Notes: generated by a model from the sequence alone, not told the origin. Positions 1 through 5,052 are shown, counted from the stretch's first letter. The stretch is DNA of 10,002 bases from Candidatus Bipolaricaulota bacterium (GCA_021129875.1 JAJOKK010000191.1:1-10002); one strand, 5' to 3'. Translations and numbers: made by a program.

Positions 1-1557
1 CAGTTCTTGTGAGACTCTCTCGTACAACCGCGCGTTCTCCACGGCAATGGCCGCTTGATTGGCGAATGTGGTCAGCAGCGTTTCTTGATCGTGAAAAGCC
101 CACGGCTGCAGGCTGTGCAGGTAGAGGACGCCGAGCGAGCGGTCCTTGCCCGTCAACGGCAGGCCAGCGACCGACTTGATATTTGCCTTCATAATGTGCG
201 GATTGATCAGACGCGGCGCCCCTGCGCCCAGATCAGGGGTGATCGTACCGTCCTCACCGATCTCATCGATGATCACCGCTGCTCCTCTGTCCATGATAAG
301 ACTGGTGAGCCCCTTCGTGCGGATGCGATACTCGATCGACGGCACGCCTGAAAAGTCTTCGGCGCTGCGCACTGTGTCGCTCGCTCTATCGACCAGCATG
401 ACGCTGGTGTAATCGGCGCCCACTGCCTCGCGTGCCAGCGACACGATTCTTTCCAACACCTGCTTCGGATCGAGCGAGGCGCTCACCGCATGTGAAGCCG
501 AACTGAGGGCGTCCAACTGTTTCAGCTTGAGGTTGAGCGCCTTCTCCGTCCGCTTCCGCTCGGCCTCCAGTTCGATGCTGTATAGGGCGAACGCGATGTC
601 CGCAGCGACTTCGGCGAGCAGTGCGTGCTCCTCATCATCGGAAATGAGACCGACGGGGATGGAGGCAGCGAGCATCCCGTAGACCTTCCCCGCATGCTTC
701 AACCTGACGGCCAACACCCCCCTGTCACGATGTGTGTCGGACAAAGAACAGTCACCGCAGGTCGAGTGCGGACTTTCGATTACCTGGACCTCTGGCTCTG
801 CCAGTATCCTCTGTACGCAGACCGGCGACCAGCCGTGCTGCAGGTCTGTGACCGGCACTGCCGACTCCTCGCTCCAGCCGGCCTGTGCTATCCCCACCAG
901 GCTTTTCTCTTCATCGAACAGACCGATCCAGGCGGTGTGATAGCCGCGCGTCTCGATGAGGCTGTCGCAGGCGCCCTGCAACAGCCGATCGCGGTCCTTC
1001 TCGCTGGCGATGAGCTGGTTGACGTTGCGGATGGCTCGCAGCACGAGGTTGAGGTGCTCGATCTTCTCCTGGGCTATCTTCCGTTCGGTGATGTCGATGC
1101 CCGCACCGAAGAAGAAGTCGAATTCGCCACCCTCGGTGAAGACCGGCCTGCCATGCCATTCGACGAGCAGCTCGCGGCCATCCTTGGTCAGCACCCGGTT
1201 CTCGTTTGTCGTCGGTACGTTTGACTTTGTCAGCTTTTCGAATATTTGGGAGAGCGATTCGCGGTCACCCTCCGGAACGAAGCGTGTCAGATAGTCGACG
1301 CCCACCACCTCGTCCGTTCTGTATCCGAGCGAGGAAAGCATTGTCTCGTTCATCATCAGCGTCTTGCCGTCAGCGCCGATGGCGACAAAGAAAACCGGAG
1401 AGGCGTGAATAAGGATGCTGCTGAAATCCCTTTCTTGGCGCAGTCTCTCCTTAGCCTGCGTCCGTTCGGTCTCTGCTGCTTCCAATTCGGCGAGCCGCTG
1501 ACGCATCTCTGTCAATTCATCTCTGAGCTGTTCTTCGGTCTTCTCTTCGTCTTTCAT
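1..1557 (-). CDS. PAS-GAF-GAF sensor protein (partial, C-terminus beyond window)
   Basis: The minus-strand frame is open without a stop from an ATG at 1557 to the left edge, giving 519 residues with the C-terminus missing. Residues 1-42 are charged and look like a coiled coil. A PAS domain covers about 45-158, ending in a PAC-like 'GAGIDITERK' (151-160). A first GAF domain covers about 188-330 and contains a Cys-x2-Cys pair (C267, C270 in 'TCGDCSL'). A linker helix near 330-352 leads to a second GAF domain, about 358-513, with the typical 'LPLTGKDRSLGVLYL' strand and 'FANQAAIAVENARLYERV' final helix. No transmembrane segment is seen, so it is probably a cytoplasmic sensor. The output domain lies outside the window; histidine kinase is most usual for this layout, but GGDEF or a phosphatase is possible. 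A GGAG lies about 9 nt before the ATG, and an in-frame stop at 1579-1581 excludes a much longer N-terminus. Confidence 0.9.
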   Translation of the reverse strand, partial: MKDEEKTEEQLRDELTEMRQRLAELEAAETERTQAKERLRQERDFSSILIHASPVFFVAIGADGKTLMMNETMLSSLGYRTDEVVGVDYLTRFVPEGDRESLSQIFEKLTKSNVPTTNENRVLTKDGRELLVEWHGRPVFTEGGEFDFFFGAGIDITERKIAQEKIEHLNLVLRAIRNVNQLIASEKDRDRLLQGACDSLIETRGYHTAWIGLFDEEKSLVGIAQAGWSEESAVPVTDLQHGWSPVCVQRILAEPEVQVIESPHSTCGDCSLSDTHRDRGVLAVRLKHAGKVYGMLAASIPVGLISDDEEHALLAEVAADIAFALYSIELEAERKRTEKALNLKLKQLDALSSASHAVSASLDPKQVLERIVSLAREAVGADYTSVMLVDRASDTVRSAEDFSGVPSIEYRIRTKGLTSLIMDRGAAVIIDEIGEDGTITPDLGAGAPRLINPHIMKANIKSVAGLPLTGKDRSLGVLYLHSLQPWAFHDQETLLTTFANQAAIAVENARLYERVSQEL

Positions 1558-1737
1558 CTTCCATCTCCCGAATAGAAGCTACATATATCGATATTGGAAC
1601 TTCTTCTCGACCATCTAAGCGAGCGGACTCTCGCCTTGTATGTCACATTTCCAATCCCTAAACGTACCTCTTCTCGTTATTTTTCCGTCCTGTACGAATC
1701 GGTTCTGTTATAGGCGGTTGCATATCGTCTTGAGGAT

Positions 1738-1797
1738 AGTTTTCAACATGAAGCCCAACTTACAGTTTAACTTGTAATTCAACTTGCAACTCAACTT
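1738..1797 (-). repeat. 12-bp imperfect tandem repeat, five units
   Basis: Read on the minus strand, five consecutive 12-mers begin AAGTTGAGTTGC, AAGTTGAATTAC, AAGTTAAACTGT, AAGTTGGGCTTC and ATGTTGAAAACT. The core AAGTT recurs exactly every 12 bp (plus-strand AACTT at 1757, 1769, 1781 and 1793). The array lies in the predicted long leader between the promoter at 1981-2009 and the sensor gene. The spacing of about one helical turn could suit a phased protein-binding site, but no function is shown. Confidence 0.75.
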
Positions 1798-1980
1798 AAA
1801 ATTGCTTGAAGTTTACTGAGTGTGTCACTGATCTTTCCCATACTACTCCGCTTTGACCTACCACCACACCGGAGCGTCGCCATCTCGACCTCAAGATCAC
1901 TCCATCTTTCAACCTCCATAAGATTTTTCTTGACAAGCTATTTTTGCTTCGCTTCGGGGCTTGCCAATGGCAACAGGTGC

Positions 1981-2009
1981 ATTGTATTACAGGCATAATG
2001 ATTTGTCAA
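1981..2009 (-). promoter_or_regulatory. Near-consensus sigma-70-type promoter, minus strand
   Basis: On the minus strand a perfect -35 box TTGACA (2009-2004) is followed after exactly 17 bp by TACAAT (1986-1981), five of six matches to TATAAT. Transcription would start near 1974 and run toward the sensor gene, giving it a leader of about 415 nt, or it could make a short untranslated RNA. The -35 box lies in the right arm of a TTGACAA/TTGTCAA inverted repeat, a possible operator. Confidence 0.65.
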
Positions 2010-2034
2010 CAGTTTTTGAAAGGAGATGCGCTCG

Positions 2035-2322
2035 ATGAGCAATGTCAGAGCAATGCTACAAGGTATACCCTTTAGTGATGTCACTCGCCTGGCTGTGATG
2101 ACGGCGTTCTGTGAGATTGAGCTTGCAACCGTAATCAGTCCCGCCATTCCAACGGAGATGACTGCTGATGTGGGGCCCAAGGATAGAACCGAAAATGGGA
2201 GTGCCCGAACCATACCGAGAGAGGCAGTGAGGGGCAAAAAATGCGGGTTGTATCTCTTTGTACGCGCCAATACTTCACCTCAGTGCTGGTTGCCGAACTT
2301 TCCGGCTACCCCCAAAATGTAA
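2035..2322 (+). CDS. Doubtful small hypothetical ORF (95 aa)
   Basis: An ATG at 2035 opens a 95-residue frame beginning MSNVRAMLQGIPF. It has a good Shine-Dalgarno match, AAAGGAG, ending about 11 nt upstream, and this is the main support. The protein is not recognised; no motif, signal peptide or membrane segment is evident. The opposite strand is also open over the same stretch (2270-1938, TTG start, hydrophobic product), and base composition at third codon positions favours neither. A possible plus promoter is TTGCCA (1961-1966), 18 bp, TATTAC (1985-1990), which is weak. Either strand, or neither, may be coding. Confidence 0.22.
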   Translation: MSNVRAMLQGIPFSDVTRLAVMTAFCEIELATVISPAIPTEMTADVGPKDRTENGSARTIPREAVRGKKCGLYLFVRANTSPQCWLPNFPATPKM

Positions 2323-2343
2323 TCGCTTTTTGTACTACTGCTG

Positions 2344-2417
2344 TACGCCCGAGAGGATTCGAACCTCTGGCCTGCGGTTTAGGAAACCGCTGCTCTATCC
2401 TGCTGAGCTACGGGCGC
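2344..2417 (-). tRNA. tRNA-Arg (anticodon CCT)
   Basis: The minus strand folds as a standard cloverleaf. The acceptor arm is GCGCCCG (2417-2411) with CGGGCGT (2351-2345), closing in a G-U pair, followed by discriminator A (2344). The anticodon stem is GCGGT/ACCGC with loop TTCCTAA, so the anticodon is CCT, reading AGG. The T arm contains GGTTCGAATCC. CCA is not encoded (CAG follows), so it must be added by a nucleotidyltransferase. The 5' end is only 5 nt after the rnc stop codon, so it is very probably transcribed with rnc. Confidence 0.95.
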
Positions 2418-2422
2418 ATTTT

Positions 2423-3115
2423 TTAGAACTCTTCCAGTATCAAGTACAACTGCTTCGCCGCCGCCTGTTCCGCCTCCTTCTTACTGCGCCCGCGGCCGCC
2501 GCCACAGTGCCCGGCAACGGCGACGGTCACGGCAAACTCCTTGCGGTGTGCCTTGCCGCTGGTATTGTCAATGGAGTAGGCTGGCCGGCAATCGAACAGG
2601 CGTTGCGCCGATTCCTGTAACAGACTTTTGTAATCTCCAGTCGCCGACTGCTCAACAAGGCACCGTTCGATATCCTCCTTCAGGTAGCGGAGGACGAATT
2701 TAGCCGCATAAGAGAACCCGCGTTCGAGGAAGATCACCCCGATTAGAGCTTCGAAGGCATTCCCGATGTTGTTCGGCCGCGTGCGCCCATGGTTTGCCTC
2801 CTCACCTCTTCCCAGACGAAGGTAGGCGGGGATGTCGATCTCCCTCGCCTTCTCAGTGAGCACCGGCCGGCTTACCGCGACTGACTTGGCCTTGGTAAGT
2901 CGCCCCTCATCTGCGTCTGGGTGTTCCTTGAACAGGTAGCTCGTCACTGCCAACCCGACTACCGCATCCCCCAGAAATTCCAAGCGCTCGTTCGAGCCGC
3001 GGGGATCACCCAGCTCGTTAACATAGGAGCTGTGCAGAAAGGCTCGCTCCAACACGTCTGGCGCGATCTTTAAGCGGATATTCTTCGCCAATTCCTCGAT
3101 CGGTTTTGCTTTCAT
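2423..3115 (-). CDS. rnc: Ribonuclease III
   Basis: RNase III cleaves double-stranded RNA, including rRNA precursors and structured mRNAs. The 230-residue protein has the normal length. The nuclease domain (about 5-155) carries the signature 'NERLEFLGDAV' with E43, E46 and D50, and the second acidic cluster 'NAFEALIG' with E122. The position matching E. coli D114 is Asn (N119), not Asp. The double-stranded RNA-binding domain (about 161-229) ends in 'KKEAEQAAAKQLY'. The ATG at 3115 is chosen because it gives the normal N-terminus; the frame extends upstream to a GTG at 3157, but that part is read out of tRNA-Gln. No Shine-Dalgarno site lies before the ATG, which is only 11 nt from the tRNA-Gln 3' end. 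The gene sits between two tRNAs in the spoVG transcript. Confidence 0.95.
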   Translation of the reverse strand: MKAKPIEELAKNIRLKIAPDVLERAFLHSSYVNELGDPRGSNERLEFLGDAVVGLAVTSYLFKEHPDADEGRLTKAKSVAVSRPVLTEKAREIDIPAYLRLGRGEEANHGRTRPNNIGNAFEALIGVIFLERGFSYAAKFVLRYLKEDIERCLVEQSATGDYKSLLQESAQRLFDCRPAYSIDNTSGKAHRKEFAVTVAVAGHCGGGRGRSKKEAEQAAAKQLYLILEEF

Positions 3116-3126
3116 GGTTTTAGGTG

Positions 3127-3197
3127 TTAGGGCGGGAGGATTCGAACCTCCGATCACGGCTCCAAAGGCCGCTGCCTTACCGCTTGGCTACGCCCTA
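3127..3197 (-). tRNA. tRNA-Gln (anticodon TTG)
   Basis: The cloverleaf has acceptor arms TAGGGCG (3197-3191) and CGCCCTA (3134-3128) and discriminator A (3127). The D arm is GCCAAGCGGTAAGGC. The anticodon stem GCGGC/GCCGT encloses loop CTTTGGA, so the anticodon is TTG, reading CAA. The T arm is GGAGGTTCGAATCCTCC. A weak U1-A72 first pair is normal for tRNA-Gln. CCA is not encoded. Its first three nucleotides, TAG, are also the stop codon of spoVG, and rnc starts 11 nt downstream. Confidence 0.95.
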
Positions 3198-3503
3198 AAA
3201 TGTTAGGTCTTCAGTCGGAATCTCCACGGAAAAGACCGCCGACTCCTCGCGCACAGCCTCCTTGTACTTATCGAGGATGATCCGCTCCAGCTTCAGCCGG
3301 AACCTGTTGTCTATCGGGTGGGCGGTGTCGCGAAATTCACCGTTCTTAACCTCCCGGCTGGGCATGGCGACGAACAGGTGTTCCTTCCCCTGGATCACCT
3401 TCACACTGTGAATGATGAATACACCATCGAAGATCACGGAACAAAACGCCTTCAGGTTCCCTTCATTGCGCATCGGCCGGATCTCTACCTTTGTTATCTC
3501 CAC
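3195..3503 (-). CDS. spoVG: SpoVG family nucleic-acid-binding regulator
   Basis: SpoVG proteins are small site-specific DNA- and RNA-binding regulators, first found as a septation/sporulation gene in Bacillus but present in many non-sporulating bacteria. The 102-residue product has the family's length and N-terminal pattern: 'VEIRPMRNEGNLKAF', then 'VIFDGVFIIHSVKVIQG', 'VAMPSREVKNGEFRD', and 'AHPIDNRFR' before a C-terminal helix. The start is GTG at 3503, with GAGAGG about 9 nt upstream and an in-frame stop at 3531-3533. The stop codon TAG (3197-3195) is shared with the first three nucleotides of tRNA-Gln, so mRNA and tRNA cannot both be made intact from one transcript. It is first in the cluster spoVG, tRNA-Gln, rnc, tRNA-Arg. 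Having SpoVG next to RNase III suggests a general RNA-regulatory unit, though this is inference. It does not by itself indicate spore formation. Confidence 0.95.
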   Translation of the reverse strand: MEITKVEIRPMRNEGNLKAFCSVIFDGVFIIHSVKVIQGKEHLFVAMPSREVKNGEFRDTAHPIDNRFRLKLERIILDKYKEAVREESAVFSVEIPTEDLTF

Positions 3504-3540
3504 CCTGAAAGACCTCTCTGTCTGACTGACTTAGCGACCC

Positions 3541-3569
3541 ATCTTAACGAAAAGGAGCGGCCCTTTCAA
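3541..3569 (-). promoter_or_regulatory. Promoter of the spoVG-tRNA-Gln-rnc-tRNA-Arg cluster
   Basis: Minus-strand TTGAAA (3569-3564, five of six matches to the -35 consensus) is followed after 17 bp by TAAGAT (3546-3541, four of six to the -10). The predicted start near 3534 leaves a leader of about 30 nt with the GAGAGG ribosome-binding site before the GTG of spoVG. No other promoter is evident between here and rnc. Confidence 0.65.
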
Positions 3570-3592
3570 TCCTAATGTAGTGCGCCCTGATT

Positions 3593-3658
3593 CCTTGCAC
3601 CATTCCACCCTGAACCGTATCGGCAACTGCATCGGGGGAAAAGACAGAAGGTGCAAGG
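3593..3658. repeat. 9-bp perfect inverted repeat with 48-bp spacer
   Basis: CCTTGCACC (3593-3601) and GGTGCAAGG (3650-3658) are exact reverse complements, lying between the sulfotransferase stop and the spoVG promoter. The left arm is about 24 bp upstream of the spoVG -35 box. It could pair in RNA reading through from the sulfotransferase gene or mark paired protein sites. No T-run makes it a terminator. Confidence 0.5.
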
Positions 3659-3703
3659 TTGGGGTCCCCATCTCCGGTCCTCCTGCGTTATTAACGTCTT
3701 CGG

Positions 3704-4276
3704 TTATTCCCTGCGGCGCTGCCGGTAGAGGGACGGATCGACGATCATGGACATCTGCTCCACGTCCAGATCCCCCTCCACAAAATCGGCGACGCAGCGT
3801 GCCGGTTCGAGAGGGCTGTTGATGATCTTGTTGTAGTCGACGTAAAGGGTCTTGATATACGACTGCCTATCGAGCCAGGAAGAGACCGACGACAGGTGCT
3901 CGCGCGAGAGGCGGGCGATCTCGCTTACGGTGTCGGGATCCTCACCGCGTCTTATGAGCATCTGCCGCTGCGAGGCGAGGATCTCCTCTATTTTTCGCCG
4001 CATGAAGACCACAGAATAGGTGTAGTTCGGGGGAAGGTGTTTCAGGAGGGCTGAGATTATCTTGACTGCCTTCCCATCCGCCTCTTCCAGCCAGGACTTA
4101 TCGTGTTCGATCTCCTTCACCCGTTCGAATTCGTAGTAGCCGTTGGGGTTGTCAGCATCGGCCGTCCGTATGTTGTCCGTCAGTACCGGCATCCCCCCGG
4201 CCTCCAGCATCGTCATCATGAGCGATGTGCCGGAACGGGGCAGCCCGGAGACGATAGTGATCGTTCTTCGCGTCAT
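3704..4276 (-). CDS. Small sulfotransferase-family protein
   Basis: The 190-residue protein looks like a compact bacterial member of the sulfotransferase/P-loop family, which moves a sulfuryl group from PAPS to an acceptor. The 5'-phosphosulfate-binding loop is at residues 11-18 ('GLPRSGTS') after a short beta strand. A possible 3'-phosphate-binding region follows strand 'YSVVFMRRK' (about 87-95), and the tail 'VDPSLYRQRR' is, from memory, common in this small family. The substrate cannot be inferred. The start at 4276 is well supported by GGGAGG, 5-7 nt upstream. No PAPS synthesis, glycan or surface-polymer genes lie nearby, so the gene is an orphan here. It is separated from the upstream helix-turn-helix gene by 274 bp of repeats and hairpins, and from spoVG by 200 bp. 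Some relatives are annotated only as P-loop NTPases, so the enzyme activity is probable, not certain. Confidence 0.85.
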   Translation of the reverse strand: MTRRTITIVSGLPRSGTSLMMTMLEAGGMPVLTDNIRTADADNPNGYYEFERVKEIEHDKSWLEEADGKAVKIISALLKHLPPNYTYSVVFMRRKIEEILASQRQMLIRRGEDPDTVSEIARLSREHLSSVSSWLDRQSYIKTLYVDYNKIINSPLEPARCVADFVEGDLDVEQMSMIVDPSLYRQRRRE

Positions 4277-4321
4277 TGCGTCCTCCCACCCGATCTTGCC
4301 CGTGAGCCATCTTTGGGTTTA

Positions 4322-4348
4322 TTGAGTTCGTTGAGTTCGTTGGGTGTG
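4322..4348. repeat. 9-bp tandem repeat TTGAGTTCG
   Basis: Two exact copies of TTGAGTTCG (4322-4330, 4331-4339) are followed by a diverged third (TTGGGTGTG). The array lies about 45 bp upstream of the sulfotransferase start, where its promoter would be expected. No clear -35/-10 pair was found, so the repeat may stand in for or disrupt one. Confidence 0.6.
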
Positions 4349-4353
4349 TGGCC

Positions 4354-4401
4354 CCGTGCATCAAGTGCGTTTGATTGCACGGAGCAGGGGCTTGTCCTGC
4401 T
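4354..4401. other. Two abutting hairpins in the intergenic region
   Basis: The first hairpin pairs CCGTGCA (4354-4360) with TGCACGG (4376-4382) and TCAA (4361-4364) with TTGA (4371-4374), leaving a 6-nt loop and one bulged T. The second, directly next to it, pairs AGCAGG (4383-4388) with CCTGCT (4396-4401). Neither is followed by a clear U-run on either strand, so they are not called as intrinsic terminators, though they lie downstream of the helix-turn-helix gene and could stall or protect RNA. Confidence 0.6.
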
Positions 4402-4404
4402 TTG

Positions 4405-4444
4405 CTCAACCTCTTAACTTCTCAACTTCTCATCCTCTCAACCT
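4405..4444. repeat. 8-bp imperfect tandem repeat, five units
   Basis: Five consecutive 8-mers are CTCAACCT, CTTAACTT, CTCAACTT, CTCATCCT and CTCAACCT. On the minus strand the unit reads AAGTTGAG or AGGTTGAG, the same core as in the 12-bp array at 1738-1797, so the two arrays may share an origin. The array lies between hairpins in the helix-turn-helix/sulfotransferase gap. Confidence 0.65.
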
Positions 4445-4450
4445 CATGCT

Positions 4451-4488
4451 CCTCCCTACCAAGGAGGCCGGTTGCGAAGCAAGACCGG
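4451..4488. repeat. Hairpin pair, including a 15-bp sequence repeated at the window end
   Basis: CCTCC (4451-4455) can pair with GGAGG (4463-4467). Directly after it, CCGGTTGCGAAGCAA (4468-4482) folds as TTGC-GAA-GCAA and continues GA-CCGG (4483-4488), closing an outer CCGG/CCGG stem. The same 15 bases occur at 9988-10002. A reverse-complement match of its core, TTGCTTCGC, is at 1944-1952. This suggests a dispersed REP-like palindromic element. Confidence 0.55.
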
Positions 4489-4550
4489 AATGCAGACAGA
4501 ATCACCGCCGACCACTGCAACCGCATCCCTGCTCACCGGCCTCTATCGGG

Positions 4551-4991
4551 TCAGTTAAGCCTGTTGTCGCGCGGCGCGGCCGGGAAGAGCTTGCTGATCC
4601 ACATTCGATCGGGGGGGAGCGCGGCTTGGACGGTGAGGGCGACATCGCGCCAGTAGTCCCGATCCTGCCGCAGCACCTCTACAATCTGCTGCAGATATTC
4701 CAGCTTGATCTCCAGGGTGAAATCCGTTTCTTTGGTCTGCGTTTCCGTAACACGCCTATCTTCCAATTCGCCCCGGACCCGCGCGGCGGCCTGCCGAATC
4801 GGGATCCTCTCTGTGTGGTGGAGTTCCTCCAAACGTCGGAGTACACCAAGGGCCTCTTCGGAGAAGATCAGCTTGTTCTTTGCGCCACGGCTGATATGCG
4901 GGTCGAGTATCCCACTGAGGGCGTCGATCCGTTGGCGAACAGCACGCTTTGATAATCCTAGTTGTTTTGCTATCTCATCAAGGGTAACCAT
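4551..4991 (-). CDS. Small helix-turn-helix DNA-binding protein
   Basis: The N-terminus (residues 1-25) reads as a MerR/excisionase-type helix-turn-helix: 'VTLDEIAKQLGLSKRAVRQRI'. It is followed by a wing-like segment 'AKNKLIFSEEALGVLRRLEEL' (about 37-57). The middle and C-terminal part (about 60-122) is highly charged and predicted helical or coiled coil, which would suit dimerisation. No ligand or metal motif is visible and no exact family was recognised. The ATG at 4991 (146 aa) is preferred over the ATG at 5000 (149 aa), because the latter lies inside the -10 box TATAAT, whose expected transcript starts about 1 nt before the second ATG; there is no Shine-Dalgarno site. It diverges from folP across a 243-bp gap containing two palindromes and could regulate itself or folP, which is inference. 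Confidence 0.75.
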   Translation of the reverse strand: MVTLDEIAKQLGLSKRAVRQRIDALSGILDPHISRGAKNKLIFSEEALGVLRRLEELHHTERIPIRQAAARVRGELEDRRVTETQTKETDFTLEIKLEYLQQIVEVLRQDRDYWRDVALTVQAALPPDRMWISKLFPAAPRDNRLN

Positions 4992-4998
4992 ATCGAGC

Positions 4999-5004
4999 AT
5001 TATA
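4999..5004 (-). promoter_or_regulatory. Consensus -10 box (TATAAT) giving a leaderless message
   Basis: A perfect TATAAT (5004-4999) overlaps the first possible ATG of the helix-turn-helix gene. A start 7 nt downstream of the box falls at about 4992, next to the second ATG at 4991. The -35 region (near 5022-5027, TTTTCT) is weak, so an activator may be needed. The absence of any Shine-Dalgarno site agrees with leaderless translation. Confidence 0.55.
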
Positions 5005-5039
5005 GCGCGAACCAGCGGCCAAGAAAAGTCGCCCGAGAG

Positions 5040-5052
5040 GATCGGACCGATC
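5040..5052. promoter_or_regulatory. 13-bp palindrome, candidate operator
   Basis: GATCGG-A-CCGATC is a perfect inverted repeat about 36 bp upstream of the helix-turn-helix -10 box, in the gap shared with folP. Its size suits a dimeric helix-turn-helix protein. No second copy was noticed in this gap. Confidence 0.35.

Larger units (their letters stand above)
1558..2343. other. 786-bp intergenic region with no convincing gene
   Basis: No recognisable protein or RNA family is seen between the sensor gene and tRNA-Arg. The segment is more A+T-rich than its surroundings up to about 2010. It contains a 12-bp tandem array, a strong minus-strand promoter at 1981-2009, and a 7-bp inverted repeat TTGACAA/TTGTCAA (1930-1936 and 2003-2009) whose right arm overlaps the -35 box. 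Two ORFs overlap on opposite strands (2035-2322 plus; 2270-1938 minus). A weak hairpin with arms near 2289-2308 lies beside tRNA-Arg but has no T-run, so no rho-independent terminator is called. Confidence 0.7.

Noticed and set aside
625..1224. A 199-aa plus-strand ORF inside the sensor gene
   Set aside because: It is antisense to the PAS and first GAF domains, which are clear on the minus strand; no family is recognisable in the plus reading.
1791..1919. A 42-aa minus-strand ORF beginning MEVERWSDLEVEM
   Set aside because: It has no Shine-Dalgarno site, runs into the 12-bp repeat, and matches no known family; its only support is lying downstream of the promoter at 1981-2009.
2287..2309. Intrinsic terminator after tRNA-Arg
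   Set aside because: The stem has an internal mismatch and no U-run follows on the minus strand.
2241..2620. Plus-strand ORFs across tRNA-Arg and the 3' end of rnc
   Set aside because: They contain the antisense reading of the tRNA (for example 'GFEPLACGL') and the reverse strand of rnc; both are shadows of well-supported genes.
3116..3157. An N-terminal extension of RNase III starting at GTG 3157
   Set aside because: Its 14 residues (MIGGSNPPALTPKT) are the T arm and acceptor of tRNA-Gln read as protein, and the family starts near the ATG at 3115.
4405..4488. CRISPR-like array
   Set aside because: The repeat units are 8 bp, directly adjacent and imperfect, without spacers of 25-45 bp, and no cas gene is present.
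4344..4952. A 202-aa plus-strand ORF
   Set aside because: It is mostly antisense to the helix-turn-helix gene and starts within hairpins and repeats.
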